A stretch of DNA of 64,000 bases. It comes from Amborella trichopoda. Lineage: Eukaryota; Streptophyta; Magnoliopsida; Amborellales; Amborellaceae. The position numbers and the translations under genes were made by a program. Location of the stretch: contig NW_006494789.1 in the NCBI RefSeq assembly GCF_000471905.2, positions 6,406,966 through 6,470,965 of the forward strand, given 5' to 3'. Positions 10,991 through 22,840 of the stretch are shown here, piece after piece. Numbering within the stretch: position 1 is the stretch's first letter; each line of letters opens with the position of its first letter. The notes beneath the pieces are model-generated. The model did not search any database. It saw only the letters and a program-made list of their open reading frames with translations, and was not told the DNA's origin.

Positions 10991-11705
10991 TCATCCCCTC
11001 AAAAAATATTTTGTCCTCAAAATCGTCAATTAATTAAATAAATGGGGGTACTTTTTCTGGATCTCATCTTCTCGCTCCCTTGTTGACTCTTCTTTTGAAT
11101 GGTACTGCCATAAAACCCGGGCTAAGGGAATCTCTTTGTTGCACAAACCATGGACTCTTCTATCCAGAATCTCAATTGGCCACTCCACATAAGTTAAATC
11201 TTCTCTAATCGGGATTGGCTCATACTTGAGAATGTAGGATGGGTCGGGCTGATACTTCCTTAACAACGATACGTGAAATACATCATGAATGTTGGATAGC
11301 TCAGGCGGCAGGGCCAATCGATATGCAAGGACTCCAACTTTCTCTAAAATCTCAAAGGGTCCAATAAATCGTGGAGTTAGTTTCCCCTTTTTGCCAAACC
11401 TCATTATGCCCTTAGCTAGTGACACCCTTAGAAAGACTCGGTCACCCACTTCGAATTCAAAGTCCCTTCTTCGATTGTCAGCATAACTCTTCTACCGACT
11501 TTGAGCTGTTTTAAGTCTTTCTCGAACAAGAGTGATTTTTTCTGAGGTCTTGTGAAAAATTTATGGCCCCAACAATTTCCTTTCACCGACCTCGTCTTAA
11601 CAAATAGGTGACCTGCACTTCCTTCCATGCAATGCCTCAAAAGGTGCCATCCGTATATTAGCCTGAAAACTGTTGTTATAAGCAAACTCTATTAAAGGCA
11701 GGTGA
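10991..11705 (-). pseudogene. C1 integrase C-terminus with chromodomain (remnant)
   Basis: Minus-strand coding remnant. One frame (11449 down to 11030) shows the GPY/F region (TPRFIGPFEILEKVG), the PPELSNIHDVFHVSLLRKY motif typical of plant chromovirus integrases, then a chromodomain-like end (IPLARVLWQYHSKEE ... YPHLF). The YPHLF ending is characteristic of the Tekay/Del group. In living elements the chromodomain guides insertion to particular chromatin. The remnant is broken and is interrupted at 11705 by the C2 insertion. The neighbouring polypurine-like stretch and LTR start lie at 10991-11020. Confidence 0.85.
11701..11705. repeat. Target site duplication GGTGA, left copy (C2)
   Basis: GGTGA directly before TGTCACGACC. 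The matching copy is at 38529-38533 directly after CCCTTACA. The flanking C1 integrase sequence reads on across the pair. Confidence 0.9.
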
Positions 11706-14383
11706 TGTCACGACCTCACCCCAGACCTCCTTTCCTAATGCGGCGACGGGCGATCAAGCACAGGTTCGTGAATCCAATGTAACATTTGTCACTTAAGAAG
11801 GAGTGGACTCAACGCTTTTATTTTTGGTAATTGAGCAAACAATGGAAAAGAACTAAAACAATAACTCACTAACCAATGAGCAAAGGAAATCCCATACACC
11901 AAAATTCATAATATATAAAAATATTCAAAAATGTTACATTCGGTTCGGGGCATCTAGGCCCAAAATCATATGTGCCAACAAAGAACAAAAACCCACGGTC
12001 AAACAACCCAAACATAAACAAGATCTAAGTATCTTTTTCGTAAAAACTAGCTTCGTCTTCTAGCTGTAAAACACGAACTCCCAGCCCTGTCCCTGTTGCT
12101 AGCAATCTACAAGGAGAGGAGAGATAATGGGATGAGTTATATAGCTCAGTAAGCAGATCTAGTGTTATGCATCTATCGTGATTCTATCTATGAGTGATAA
12201 CAGTTCAATCCATCCATATGAAGTCATAGTTTGGCATATGTGAATATCAAGTCAAGACATTGAGTGTGAACATTTCATTTAAACGGAAATTATCATTAAA
12301 TTAGTGAGATTACAAGCATTCAATCAATGAATTCATTAACTATTCAATCATCGCAATACCAAACATTCCTTATACAAAAATTCAATTATTACCCATGCAC
12401 TCCCTAAATCACCTAGTCTCGCAAGAGAGGCCCTATCCATCAGGCTAAGACAATTCTGTTGCTTAAGACCTCCACCATCATACAAGAGGGAGGGTAATGA
12501 CAAGTGGGTTAATCCAGTTCGTAATACCCTTCACACACTCACACAGTCCGCAACGCGCATTGGGGGTTCGATAGGCCTTTACCTTGCAAGGCATCAATCG
12601 TTTCATTTCACATATCTAGGGTACGACCCTCTATCCTCTCCCTCAACCAGTTCCTATCATTATACAAGTTATAAGATATGCCAGCATCATTTTCCTTACT
12701 ACCGATGAGTGTCCCATTGCGTAGCAGGCAATATCATAGTAGTATCAATTGCCGGTGAGTGTCCCACCGTGTAGTGGCCAATATCAAGATAAGCAGTGGC
12801 CATTCATCATAGTATCATAACAATCACACTACCGGTGAGCATCCCACCACGTAGTGGCCAATATCAATATAAGCAGTGGCCATTCAAGGCCTTGTAACGA
12901 ATGAATCACATTCTCATCCGTCAATCTTTCATACAGATGAATCATATTTCATCATATGTATTTCATAAGATTTGATACGAAATTTACACAGAAGTTTTTA
13001 AAGCAGCATTTGGCATTCATTCTGAACTCATTTCATCAATGTTGCGCTCGTGGTCCCGTTTTCCAATGCAGTGATATGGCATCATTCACATCTCTTTATC
13101 AAATGCGCATGAAACTTATCATATGGTATTCACATTTATCATATATTTAGACAACTTAGTGTTGCATGGGCATGCAAGTAATGCAGTGATAAGTAACAGT
13201 GACATGCCCCTCTTTGCGAGGGTGTGGCTCCCGATTTAGGGGTAATTTCAGGATGCCTCAAACATGAAACTTTGAGCTAATACACAGACCTTTACAAAAA
13301 TAGTGATTTGAAGGAATTTGGGTGTTGTTTGATGGGTCAATAGCTCAGCACAAGGTGAGCCTCAGTTGATAGAAATCTTTCCTGCAATAGTGCACAAGGA
13401 CGTATTTGCGCATTTTGGGTCATAATTCAAAATCCGTAGGGGGTTTCTCTCAAATTAACATGCTTTTAAAGAAAACTTAATATTTCATGGCCAAGTTACA
13501 CTTTGGGCGTGGAACCTTGTTCTTTTTAGCAAGCTTCTCAATGAGCCATTTGATAAGTTTCCATAAATAGAAAGGATCATAAATGTGGTAAAAATAGTCA
13601 TGGCATTGAGAAGCACAAGAATTGAAATTTCAATCTCATTTTAACCCATTCAGGCTTCACATTCTTCATTTTATCATTTAACTCATTCTAAATATTTGTT
13701 ATTTACATAAACTATGGATGCATGGAAGCTAAACCCACTTAACTTAACTCTCATGGTGTCTTCAATCTCCTTCAGCATCTTTCTCTAGCCTCCTCCACCC
13801 TCACCCATTGGTTGTCTTCAAGGGGCAACAGTGAGCTCCTTAGAGAGAGAGAGTAAGGTAGAAAGAGGGAACTGGTCATCAAAGGAGAGGGGGAGGGCTT
13901 TAGCACCCACGGTTACTGGGACTCATTGTGTGTGACGCAATTACAAGTGGATTTGACACGTACAGGGCGACACTGACACTGGCGGCGACCGTATGTTTGA
14001 CCAAGACGTTGCTAGCGCGGCTCTTTCTTGCTCTCATCTCATAGATGGCGCTGGGTCACAACTTGCGCTACCTCTTCTCTTACATAGCTGGCGATGCATT
14101 TTCCTCTTATAAAGTCGGCGTTAGGTTTTCCTCTTACAAGTCGGTGCTGTGTTTTCCTCTTACATAGCCGACGCTGTGTTTTCCTCTTACACAGCCAGTG
14201 CTGCATTCCCTTTACACAGCTGGTGCTAAGTTTCCTTTACATAACCGACGTTGAGGTTCCTTTACACAGTCGGCGCTGAGTTTCCTTTACACAGCTGGTG
14301 CTGCTCCAATCGATGCAAAGCCTCTACTTTCTTTTCCCTCGTCATGCGCATCATTGAACTGAGAGAAAATTGTGGCCCTTACA
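11706..14383 (-). repeat. 3' LTR of C2
   Basis: TGTCACGACC...GTGGCCCTTACA, about 2.7 kb. It aligns along its length with 36690-38528 and with 54898-57103. It contains imperfect copies of an about 80-bp unit (CCCACCGTGTAGTGGCCAAT at about 12711-12890) and a 27-bp minisatellite near its right end. Internally no gene is seen. Confidence 0.9.
14085..14320. repeat. 27-bp minisatellite in C2 3' LTR
   Basis: Degenerate copies of a 27-bp unit of the type TTTTCCTCTTACACAGCCGA + CGCTGTG. Also found at 38150-38450 and 56690-57030. A unit length divisible by three keeps frames open and yields spurious repeat peptides. Confidence 0.8.
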
Positions 14384-15363
14384 TCAACCCCGTCTTAAAA
14401 AGGATTTTGTCCTCAAAATCATATAAACATTAACCAAAAAGGTGAGGGTATTTCTCCCTAATCTCCTCCTCCCATTCCCTTGTTGATTCTTCCCTTGAAT
14501 GATACTGTCATTGTACGCTGACCAAGGGAATTTCTTTATTGCGCAACACTTGTACTCTCCTATCTAATATCCCAATTGGTAGCTCAACATAGTTCAAATC
14601 TTCCCTGAGCGGGATTGGCTCATACTCCAAGACATGGGACGGGTCAGCCTTATATTTCCTCAACTGCGATATGTGGAAGACATTGTGGATGTTGGCCAGT
14701 TCAGGCGGCTGAGCAAGTTAGTATGCCATGCTTCCAATTCGTTCCAGGATTTCAAAATATCCAATGAATCGTGGGATCAATTTCCCCTTTTTAACGAATC
14801 TCATAACACCCTTGGTTGGTGATACTTTCAAGAAGACCTGATCCCCAACTAGAAACTCAAGGTCTCTCCGACGATTATCAGCCTAACTCTTTTGCTGACT
14901 TTGGGCTGTCTTGAGCCTCTCTCTGATTAAAGCAATCGTCTCAGAAGTCATCTAAACTATCTCGGGCCTTAACAATTTTCTTTCACCCACCACGTTCCAA
15001 TAGATGGGTGACCTGCACTTCCTTCCATACAGTGCCACATAAGGTGCCATCTCAATACTGGCATGGAAACTATTGTTTTCAGGAAATTCTATCAAAGGTA
15101 GATGGTCTTCCTAGCTGCCCTTAAAGTTAATAACACTCGTCCTTACCATTTACTCCAAGGTCTGAATCATTCTCTCTGACTGTCCATCCGTTTGGGGGTG
15201 AATGGTGATGCTAAATGTAAGACTGGTCCCCAATGCTGATTGTAGACTTGCCCAAACTCTGGAGATGAATCTAGTGTCCATGTTTGATGCAATGATGATG
15301 GGAACCCCATGTAATCTCACAATTTCTTAGATGTACAAATGATCTAGCTTGTCTAGTGTATGG
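14384..15363 (-). pseudogene. C2 integrase C-terminal part with chromodomain (remnant)
   Basis: Minus-strand remnant that parallels the C1 integrase end (compare the stretch before 14450 with that before 11060). It covers the chromodomain region (about 14440-14620), the GPY/F region (about 14660-14830) and part of the integrase core to the T2 insertion. It resumes at 34425 beyond T2. Broken. Confidence 0.8.
15359..15363. repeat. Target site duplication TATGG, left copy (T2)
   Basis: TATGG directly before TGTTTGAACACA. The matching copy is at 34420-34424 directly after ...CACCAAACCA. Confidence 0.9.
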
Positions 15364-16675
15364 TGTTTGAACACATTTTTCAGCACCTTGGTCCTTGATG
15401 CGAAATAAAGAGGAAGCAGGTCAATAAAGCCTGACAAAACAGTGGAAATTTTGACAGTCTCAGAATGGCCCCAGAATTGGTCAACATCTTTAATAGAATT
15501 CCAAAAGGCCACCTGTCAAGTTTCATCACAATTAGACATTTCGAAGGTAGTGAACACAATGAAAAAATTTCGAAAAAATCGGCCTCTACCACCCTGAAAG
15601 AGACCCCATAACTAGAATTACATTTTTAGTACATCACATAGCAGTGGGACCACCGCCATTGGATCTTGCATGGGCAAAATCCCAATAGGTCAAGTTTCGG
15701 CTTAATCGGGCACTCTAAGACAAAGATATGAGTAAAATACCGAAAAAGGGTGGGCCACACACTATTCCCGTGTGGCCACCTTGCACCAAAACACCACTAG
15801 AGGTGGTTGTTCTCACAATCACGAGCAGTGAATTTTGGGGCCTATTTCTCATTTCTTACAAGTCAGATCGCGCTCAAATTTTGTGAGCGTGTTCGTCTCG
15901 GTAAGACGAGCGTTTCGATATGCGATATGGGTCGGGACGATGCCTGAGCAGGGATAAAAACTAGAGAGAAATTGTGGATCAATGAAGAAAGTTCAAGAAA
16001 TTTCAGCAGCAGCACGCCTCACTCGAGTGGCCAAATCACGACGCTCACGTACCCGATGGACACGAAACAAGTTCCATTATGTGATTAAGGTTCGTGGTTA
16101 TCTCCGGTCTGAACCTTGAATACGACGAACAGATGAATTTCACACATAGAGGTGTCGAAGGTGCCACAAATTTTGGCTGTCTGATTTCAAGATTCCGGTC
16201 AAAAACTCAAGACGATGAAATATTCATCCAGACACGAAATCGAGCTGCGTTTTGTTGCAACGTGATTGTGATGGCATGCTCAGTGTGATTCAGCGAAGAA
16301 ACAAAAGAAAAACATCAAGAAATGGGCGCACTATCGATCCAAATTTTTCAAGCTTTAGCCAAAATTCAAGTCTAATGATCATGGCTCAAAAACATGATTC
16401 AAGGCTCGTATCAAATCGATCGTCATGTCGAGCCCTACAAAAAGAAACATCATCTTTCGATCAAATAGGCATCAGATTAACCCTGTATTAGTCATGGAAG
16501 ATCGCGCAAGTTCTCAGGAAGCAGTAGGGACTGTTCTGGAATTCCACATATTATTAAGCAGGGCCAAAACAGTCCTTTTATACCAATTTTTATAATTTAT
16601 TTTATTTCAATCAAATTTTAATTATATTTAATCTTAGTTAATTTTTTAGCATCCACCCATGTTTTGACCCAATTC

Positions 16676-16683
16676 TATATAAA
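16676..16683 (+). promoter_or_regulatory. TATA box of T2 5' LTR
   Basis: TATATAAA in the context CCAATTCTATATAAACATG, matching the T1 LTR at 5923. Inferred core promoter of the element. Confidence 0.7.
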
Positions 16684-16974
16684 CATGCAAAGTCAAATTG
16701 CAAAGGACCTTCGATTCATTTTACAAAAGCATCATTAAAGTTTCAATTTCTTCTTGAGTTCGGGGGTACATCTTTAAGAGAGAGAGAGGAGAGAGAAGAA
16801 AACAATCAATACCCTTTGATAAGGTAACTTTTTCTGTCCTCCTCTCTTTCTCTGTCCTCTTCTTCCTCTTTCCCTCTCCACCCCTCATCCCTATCTCTCT
16901 TTCTCTCTTCTCATCTATATCTCTCTTTCTCTCTCTTCTTCTCACATCTATCTCTCTTTCTCTCTCTTCTTTTC

Positions 16975-17730
16975 CTAACACGGCCGACGATGCTTAGCGT
17001 CGTTTGTGTCCCATCCTCTATCCCCTTCTTTTGACATAGCCAGCGAAGCTCATCGCTGATTATGTCCTCTGCTCCCTCCTCTCCTCTCTTCTCATCCCTA
17101 TCTCTCTTTCTCTCTCTCTTCTCATATTTATCTCTCTTTCTCTCTCTTCTTCTTATCTTTATCTCTTTTTCTCATTCTTCTTCTCATCTCTATCTCTCTT
17201 TCTCTCTCTTCTTTTCTTAACACGACCAGCGATGCTCAGCGCCGCCTGTGTCCCATCCTCTATCACCTTCTTTTGACACAACCGGTAAAGCTTAGCTTCA
17301 ATTATGTCCTCTCTCTCTTCTTTGTTTAGCACAATCGGTGAAGCTCAGCGTCAACTGTGTCTTTTCTCTTTTCTTTGCCTAGCACAGTTGGCGAAGCTCA
17401 GCGTTGACTGCGTCTTCACCCTATTCTTGGTCTAACACAACTAACAATGATCAGCACCAACTTTGTTCTCTCCCTCATGTTTGTCTAACACAGCTGGCGA
17501 AGCTTAGTGCCGACTGTGTCCTCTTCCTCATCTTTGTCTACCACAACCGATGATGCTCAGCACTGACCATGTCCTCTTCCTCATCTTTGGCTACCATAAC
17601 TAGTGATGCTCAGCGCCGATTGTGTCTTCTTCCTCAACATTGTCTACCACAGTCGGCGACGCACAGCGCCGACTTTGTCCTCTTCCTCTTCTTTACCAAA
17701 TACAGCTGGTGACGCCTAGCGCCGTCTGTA
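16975..17730 (+). repeat. Minisatellite (about 53-bp type) in T2 5' LTR
   Basis: Roughly a dozen degenerate copies joining a GC-rich core (CACAGTCGGCGACGCACAGC type) to a TCTTCCTCATCTTTGTCTAC spacer. The early part is interleaved with CTCTCTTTCTCTC runs. It has the same type as 33060-33610 in the 3' LTR. No gene. Confidence 0.75.
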
Positions 17731-18480
17731 TTCTTCTCTTTTCTCTCACACTCTTCTCCTCCTTTCTTTCTCTTCCTCTCCTTCTTTCTATTTTCTTCTT
17801 CTTCTCTTATCTTACTTCTTATTCTTTCTTTATGATCTCCACTCTTCCTGTTAATCTTTCGTTTTACTAAGAGGGGTTGAGATTAGCCTATCATGGTAGT
17901 CCTATCGTCTAGCCGTAATGTTGTTGTACCAGAATTACTGTGCCTGCTTTATTCCCACGACAGACTAACTATCGTTTTTAGCTAGTCAGTATCGATATTG
18001 ACATCTAATAGTATTTCTATTCAGCCGGTTTGAGTAATTGAGCTTGTTTTACAACCACATCAAGCCAAATTACCTACCAGCCCAGTCACTGTGCTTATCT
18101 CCCCGCTAGGTCAAATTCTTCTCTCTCCCATCTTCCTTCTCTTATTCTTCTCTTCTTCTTATGAATGTGCACACTTTTGTATGTTCACCAAAGAGCAAAG
18201 GTGAGGATTGTTGACCCACCTATCTTATAACATTTGCCATATGTGAGTGATTGCATAAAACATGAGTATACAAGCCAGAGGAGGCGATTTCGAACCAGAG
18301 CCAGCTCGAGTAAGTCTTGAACCCACCTTAAATTCCTCTCTCATTAGTTGGTAATACCTACCCTTGTTCCCAAACAAGGTTCTCGAGAGAGTGATCTCAA
18401 AGTTTCAGGTCTCCCTTGACACCCCAGACTACGCCCAATCATCTTGATCTGGAGGGCAAGTTCGAGGCACCAAACCAGCT

Positions 18481-18498
18481 TGGCGAGTCCACTGGGGA
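18481..18498 (+). other. Primer-binding site of T2 (tRNA-Arg type)
   Basis: TGGCGAGTCCACTGGGGA begins 3 bp after the LTR end. The same site at the same spacing occurs in T1 (8020) and, on the minus strand, in T3 (54867-54888). tRNA-Arg priming is characteristic of Ogre elements. Confidence 0.75.
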
Positions 18499-20330
18499 CT
18501 TACTACCCCTTAGTCGGATCGTACTTGTTTGGCTCAATTACTCCCATATTTTCTGTATTCACACATCACTTATGGCTATTGGGGTCTTTAACCCATTCAT
18601 CTGGATCAGGGATTTTCTTTTCCCCGCATTCGCAAATGTCCCCAAAGAACAAGTTCCTCCAACTTCGTTCCCAACACTTCTTTTGAGCAAAGACCCTAGG
18701 TCTATCTCCCAGATCATAACCTGGATTGACATGAAGAGGGACCCAAAAGTCCTTAACTCCCCATCTCGTCGCTCTAGTGGAACCTCCTCTAAAGCACCTT
18801 GCATCGGCAGCGCATTTGTTGCCCCACACAGCATGCACCCTACCAACGACAAGTCACTTGTCGGTCTTAGGGCCGAGGTACCCCGAAAGACTACTCAGTC
18901 CCATTGCTCTTGTGGGTCGCCGCAAGGCTACCCCCACATTCTTGCACCACCATGAGTCTCTATCTATAAGGGCTCAACACCTCGAGGTGGAGACCTCGCA
19001 GCCTTCACCCCTCTCGCACACCATAAGTCTCATGGGCCACCCACTCGAGCCACACCTCGGGGTAACCCTTACGTTACCTCGAGTCAGCATCCATGATCTA
19101 ACCTCCAAAGGTCGGGTCTTGCATACGTTGCTCATATGCATCCCATTGCTCGGGACAACGCTGTCAGTACGCCAACCCGAATACAAAAGAGACGATCTTC
19201 TTGTCCTCCTACTCAACACACAAAAGTGCACTCTGTAAGAGGCAGGCCTCCACCTGTTCTCTTGCAGACACTTGCTCGCAGTTCTCAACCTCTTAAGGCC
19301 AGACCACTTGCTCGAGCCCGGGCTGACCCCTAGGTCAACCGTGATCCTTCTTCAAGGGCACACATGCGTCGCCATCACAGACAGCCCCTCTCCCTCGACT
19401 CAGGCATTTTCATGAGTCAACCATGCTCTTGCCTGCTCACCCTTCTTCGAGCAAGCACCTCTAGCCATGGTACTTGAAGACATTCCCCAAGAGTACCATC
19501 CTGTACAAGCCCCGTTATTTCAGCCCACAAGACAGCTTGAGACAAAGACTTGATTGAAGATCGAGTCTTTCATCCTTCTCGACAAAAGATGACTCCAATC
19601 CCTAGCCCTCATCCTTTGCCGCACCTCATTGAGACTGCTCTCTCTTGTGTAAGAAGAGCCGACCAGACGCTGTCCCGCTCACAGTTTTGGTGCGAGGTCC
19701 ATCAAAGCCTCAGAGCTAAGCATGATAGGGGTTTGCGAATTTTGACCAAGGAAAAGCCCAAGGTGGTCGAGGCAACCAGCTTTGATGACCCTCTTCGCCT
19801 AAACCCCTTTTATCCTCTTCAGATGGTGAAGCCTGAAGAAGAACTTCATTAGCCTTGCATCATGGTAAACGTTGTAGAAAATGACCCAGTCACTAAGCTG
19901 CCACGGTCCCAAGACCATCAAGAACCGGTCCTCATGCGATCAGCATACAAAAGCTGAGTTCAATCAGGGCATGTCGACCCCCTGCTGACCGATCTACAGC
20001 ACACGACCCGTCAAGCTCACAAGCCCTCAACTACAGCTAAGGCTGACCCCCCTGAAGAAAATAGTTACCACGATGGTTATAGACGAACTTGACTTGCAGG
20101 AAGACTGCATGAACTAATTTGAAGACATGGTGCATGCGATGATGGAGAAGATTGATCATATAGACGCCGCACGACAATCAGCCAACTATGAGGTCAATTC
20201 TCACCACTCAGATGGTGCACCACCAAGGCATCCCCTTCCTTCTACCTCACATAACAACTCTGCCCCTCACCCCATCTCACAGCCAGCCATCGATGATATG
20301 GTGACCCATGGCTTAACGAACATGTAAATT
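18499..20330 (+). pseudogene. T2 leader and extra 5' coding region (ORF1-like, remnant)
   Basis: About 1.8 kb between the primer site and gag. Two stretches are recognisably shared with T3: a Phe-rich patch (IGVFNPFIWIRDFLFPAFA, about 18575-18630; T3 equivalent near 54790) and a second one (GHPLEPHLG, about 19040; T3 equivalent near 54280). Conservation at the protein level in two independent insertions indicates a former coding region. Ogre elements are known to carry an ORF1 of unknown function here. The remainder is Pro/Ser/His-rich low-complexity sequence. No enzyme motif seen. Broken. Confidence 0.6.
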
Positions 20331-20900
20331 CTAGGGCTACAGGGTGCAACACCTTATCAAAGGCCATACCCTTCATATATTCACCAGGTCCCGTTTCCCT
20401 CAGATTACAAGAAAGGAAAGTTTCTCCTATTCAACGGGACCACGTCCCCCAACCAACTTATCGCCCACTCCCAAAAAGCATGTTGAGAAACAGTGGCTGA
20501 TGGGAGACTCCTTCTCCGTTAGTTTCTTGATACCCTTGATGGCCCAGCTTTTCAGTGGTATGCTCGACTCCCTCCAAACTCAATACATACATGGGAGGAA
20601 ATAGAGAAGTCGTTCCACCAGCGATTCTATGAGGTCGAGAGAGAGGTTCAAACCATCGAGCTTCTCACCCTGACTCAAGATCCCGATGAGCCCATGGACT
20701 AGTTCATATCAAGATGGAGAAATTTTGCCGCTCCCCGTTCTAATCTCATGCCTCAGAAGGAAGCAATCCAAAGTTGCATGAGAAGCATGCGACCTGAGAT
20801 TGCTCTACACGTCGAGGCCTCTAATCCAACTTCCATGTCAGTGCTCATTTCTAAATCAGCTCGCATAGAAAGTCTATCATGCCACCAAGGCGGGTCACAA
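20331..20900 (+). pseudogene. T2 gag (capsid) remnant
   Basis: Plus-strand remnant of the Ty3/gypsy gag family. Visible motifs are PAFQWY followed by a W-EE context (about 20545-20610) and the block MRPEIALHVEASNP (about 20785-20830), which is also present in T3 gag (LPEIALHVEASNP). The Gag product would form the virus-like particle core in the cytoplasm. It lies between the ORF1-like region and zinc-knuckle-like motifs. Broken. Confidence 0.8.
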
Positions 20901-21224
20901 CAATCGTTTGCAAGCTCAGGGAACAATCGGGGTAATGGTAGCTCTCGGACTAACACCCGAGGCAGCCAACAGAAAGGAGTGATCAGTGTAGCTGTTACAG
21001 TCACTGATCCAAAGAATGCTCCCTCCCAAACTTTGGACCTCTCTAAAGGGGTGAGCACAACAAGGACAACACCCCATGCAGGCACGCAAGAACAGTCATA
21101 CAACCGAGTACCCCCACCGGTGAATCCTAATCGCGATGGTCATTTCACCAGGCATAGGAACAAGGTTTACCCCTTTGAGAAGGAATGGGTCCCCGCACCA
21201 TTTCGGTTATTATTGGAATAGAAT

Positions 21225-21720
21225 ATGATCGAGCTTCCAAAAGCCAAATTCTCTAAGCAAGTTGGGCTCGATACTCAGGAAAATTATTGTGCCTACCAAC
21301 GAAGGATCAATCACCCCATAGAAAATTGTTACACGCTAAAAGATATTATTAAGGCCCTGATCCAAAAGGGTCAAATAAAGCTTGATGACTTAAAGAAGGC
21401 ATTCGGGGCGGTAGAAGCCTCTCTCATAGTATCTGTTCGAGAAGAAAATCGATGCCCCTAGTATCCTTCACGTCTTCTTTGTTGTAATGCTTCAGGAAGG
21501 CCTAAACAAACTGAAGCCCGCAAGACAGCCTCGACGCCTTGCTCAGGGGACTGAGAACTGTTGGTGCCCGTATCACCAGATATGGGACCACTACCTGTGG
21601 GAATGCACCAATTTTCATGATATATTGGGAAAGAAAATGCGGGAATATCAGAATTTTTACAATGTCCCAGTAAATGATCCCCAAGCCACTGATCTATTGA
21701 CACAAGAGGATCTCCCAACG
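21225..21720 (+). pseudogene. T2 zinc-knuckle-like region, two copies (remnant)
   Basis: Two related Cys/His motifs. One is CAYQRRINHPIENCYTLKD (about 21289-21345) and the other CPYHQIWDHYLWECTNFHD (about 21567-21625). Both have the C-x-H-x-C spacing of the nucleic-acid-binding region that follows gag in Tat-type elements. T3 also has two such regions (about 51500-51560 and 51780-51850, minus strand), so the doubled motif is a family trait. Confidence 0.65.
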
Positions 21721-22082
21721 CAAGACCTTCATAATAATGATTCAGAGAGCCAGAAGGAGATGCGCACTAAGGGCTGCTCGCCAGAGAAACAAGACTGCTT
21801 AACCTCCAGTTGAACAGGAATTTCTCAAACCCCCTCCCCCACTATGAACTTTACTGGACTTTATCCATGGCACAATCTTTCTTCCTTCTCCATCCCATGA
21901 AGAAGATGTTCCTATGTCGTCATCTCCTCAGAGCACATCCAATGAGGGTGACGACGTTAAAAGCACTCCACAATGGTCTAAGCAAGGGAAAGACCTAAAA
22001 GACCCCCTGCACACGTCCAATCCTGGTGATGGCGTAAAAAACTGCCCAGCTCGATCCGATAAGGGGAACGACCTTAAAAGTA
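21721..22082 (+). other. T2 gag-pol linker with short direct repeats
   Basis: Repeats of a phrase of the type AATGAGGGTGACGACGTTAAA + AGC...CC (about 21940-22090, three imperfect copies). No protease motif could be recognised with confidence. The stretch ends in the pyrimidine tract of the acceptor-like site. Confidence 0.4.
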
Positions 22083-22146
22083 CCCCTCTTTTCCTTCTCC
22101 TTCTTCTTCTTATATTCTCATCTTTCTTCTATTATGTCTCCTATAG
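22083..22146 (+). promoter_or_regulatory. Splice-acceptor-like site between gag and RT of T2
   Basis: A pyrimidine run of about 60 bases (22088-22140) ends in TCTCCTATAG|GT, with AG at 22145-22146. T3 has the same arrangement at the same place (TTTTCTCTATAG|GT on the minus strand, 50882-50920), followed in both by a related downstream stretch. Ogre elements are known to splice an intron out in front of the RT part. This looks like that acceptor. The donor was not identified. Confidence 0.6.
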
Positions 22147-22840
22147 GTACAACCTTGAAATTTCTAGACTTCGTGGCTCTCGACAGAGAATTTGAAGGAA
22201 TCAACATAAGCAGGACGCAACGGAAACCATTGAAAAAGACCATGGCACAAGTTGATGGATTTTTAACAGTTGCTGACGTTCTGGCAGCTAAAGCCCCAGC
22301 AGAGCCACCCTCTTCAAAGAATCACAAGAAGTCAAAGTCGAGGAAATCCAAGTGGCCCCGTGAGCCCTAATTTGAACAGAGATTAAGAGAATCAAGAGGG
22401 TAGAGCTTCTATTCTCAAGAAGCTTGCCACATGATACAAGTCTGTGAAGTACTAGCCAGCGCGTGGAAAACACTGCAGTCACTCATGCAAAGACCGTGTG
22501 ATTCGTATAAGGACACTTCTCACCCCACAACCTTCGATTCTCGAATGCCCTATAAACTCCAAGTTGAACTCCTGCAGCCTGAGATGCAGTCCATGTTTAC
22601 GGAAGATCCTGCTGTTCCTCAATTTGGGATAGGAGTAGAAACTATGATCCACTCTAGAACCCTATTTGAGGCAGAGATGTTAGGGTCATGGGTATCTACA
22701 CTTTAGGTTGATTAAACAACCTCTGAAAAGAATGATGAAGAGTTGCAAGAGGCCTCAGAAGAATGGGAGGAAGGCGGTCAGGCCATAGCTGACGAGCTCG
22801 AGGAGATAAATCTTGGAGACGAAGCCGAGCCCAGACCCAC
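22147..22840 (+). pseudogene. T2 spacer between acceptor-like site and RT (remnant)
   Basis: Weakly coding-like plus-strand sequence. A Lys/Ser-rich patch near 22310-22360 resembles a basic linker, and an acidic patch near 22740-22830 (EEWEEGG ... ELEEINLGDEAEP) is followed by FISANMSPKEKEDF, a stretch also visible in T3 (about 50400-50460, minus). No catalytic motif recognised. Broken. Confidence 0.45.

Larger units (their letters stand above)
8122..11705 (-). mobile_element. C1: Tekay/Del-like chromovirus, 3' part (3' LTR and integrase end)
   Basis: Minus-strand fossil inserted into the T1 leader. Its 3' LTR is 8122-10990 and the end of pol is 10991-11705, where C2 is inserted. The element resumes at 38534-39420 to the right of C2, in the same orientation and with the sequence picking up at the same place. 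The 5 bases before 8122 are GGTTA, the likely target duplication. The 5' part lies beyond the window. Broken. Confidence 0.8.
15364..18477 (+). repeat. 5' LTR of T2
   Basis: About 3.1 kb, TGTTTGAACACA...CACCAAACCA. It contains a TATA box (16676), CT-rich leader (16840-17220), 53-bp-type minisatellite (16975-17730) and the family U5 block. It is paired with 31172-34419. Confidence 0.9.

Noticed and set aside
14085-14320. CRISPR-like array of short repeats
   Set aside because: Repeats are head-to-tail without unique spacers and lie in a plant LTR. This is a minisatellite.
18559-18852. Minus-strand open frames within the T2 ORF1-like region
   Set aside because: Shadows of the plus-strand coding remnant. 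No motif and no counterpart strand bias in T3.
18416-18955. 179-codon open frame starting before the LTR end
   Set aside because: The start lies in the LTR and the frame crosses the LTR end and primer site, so it is not a separate gene. The downstream part is reported as the ORF1-like region.
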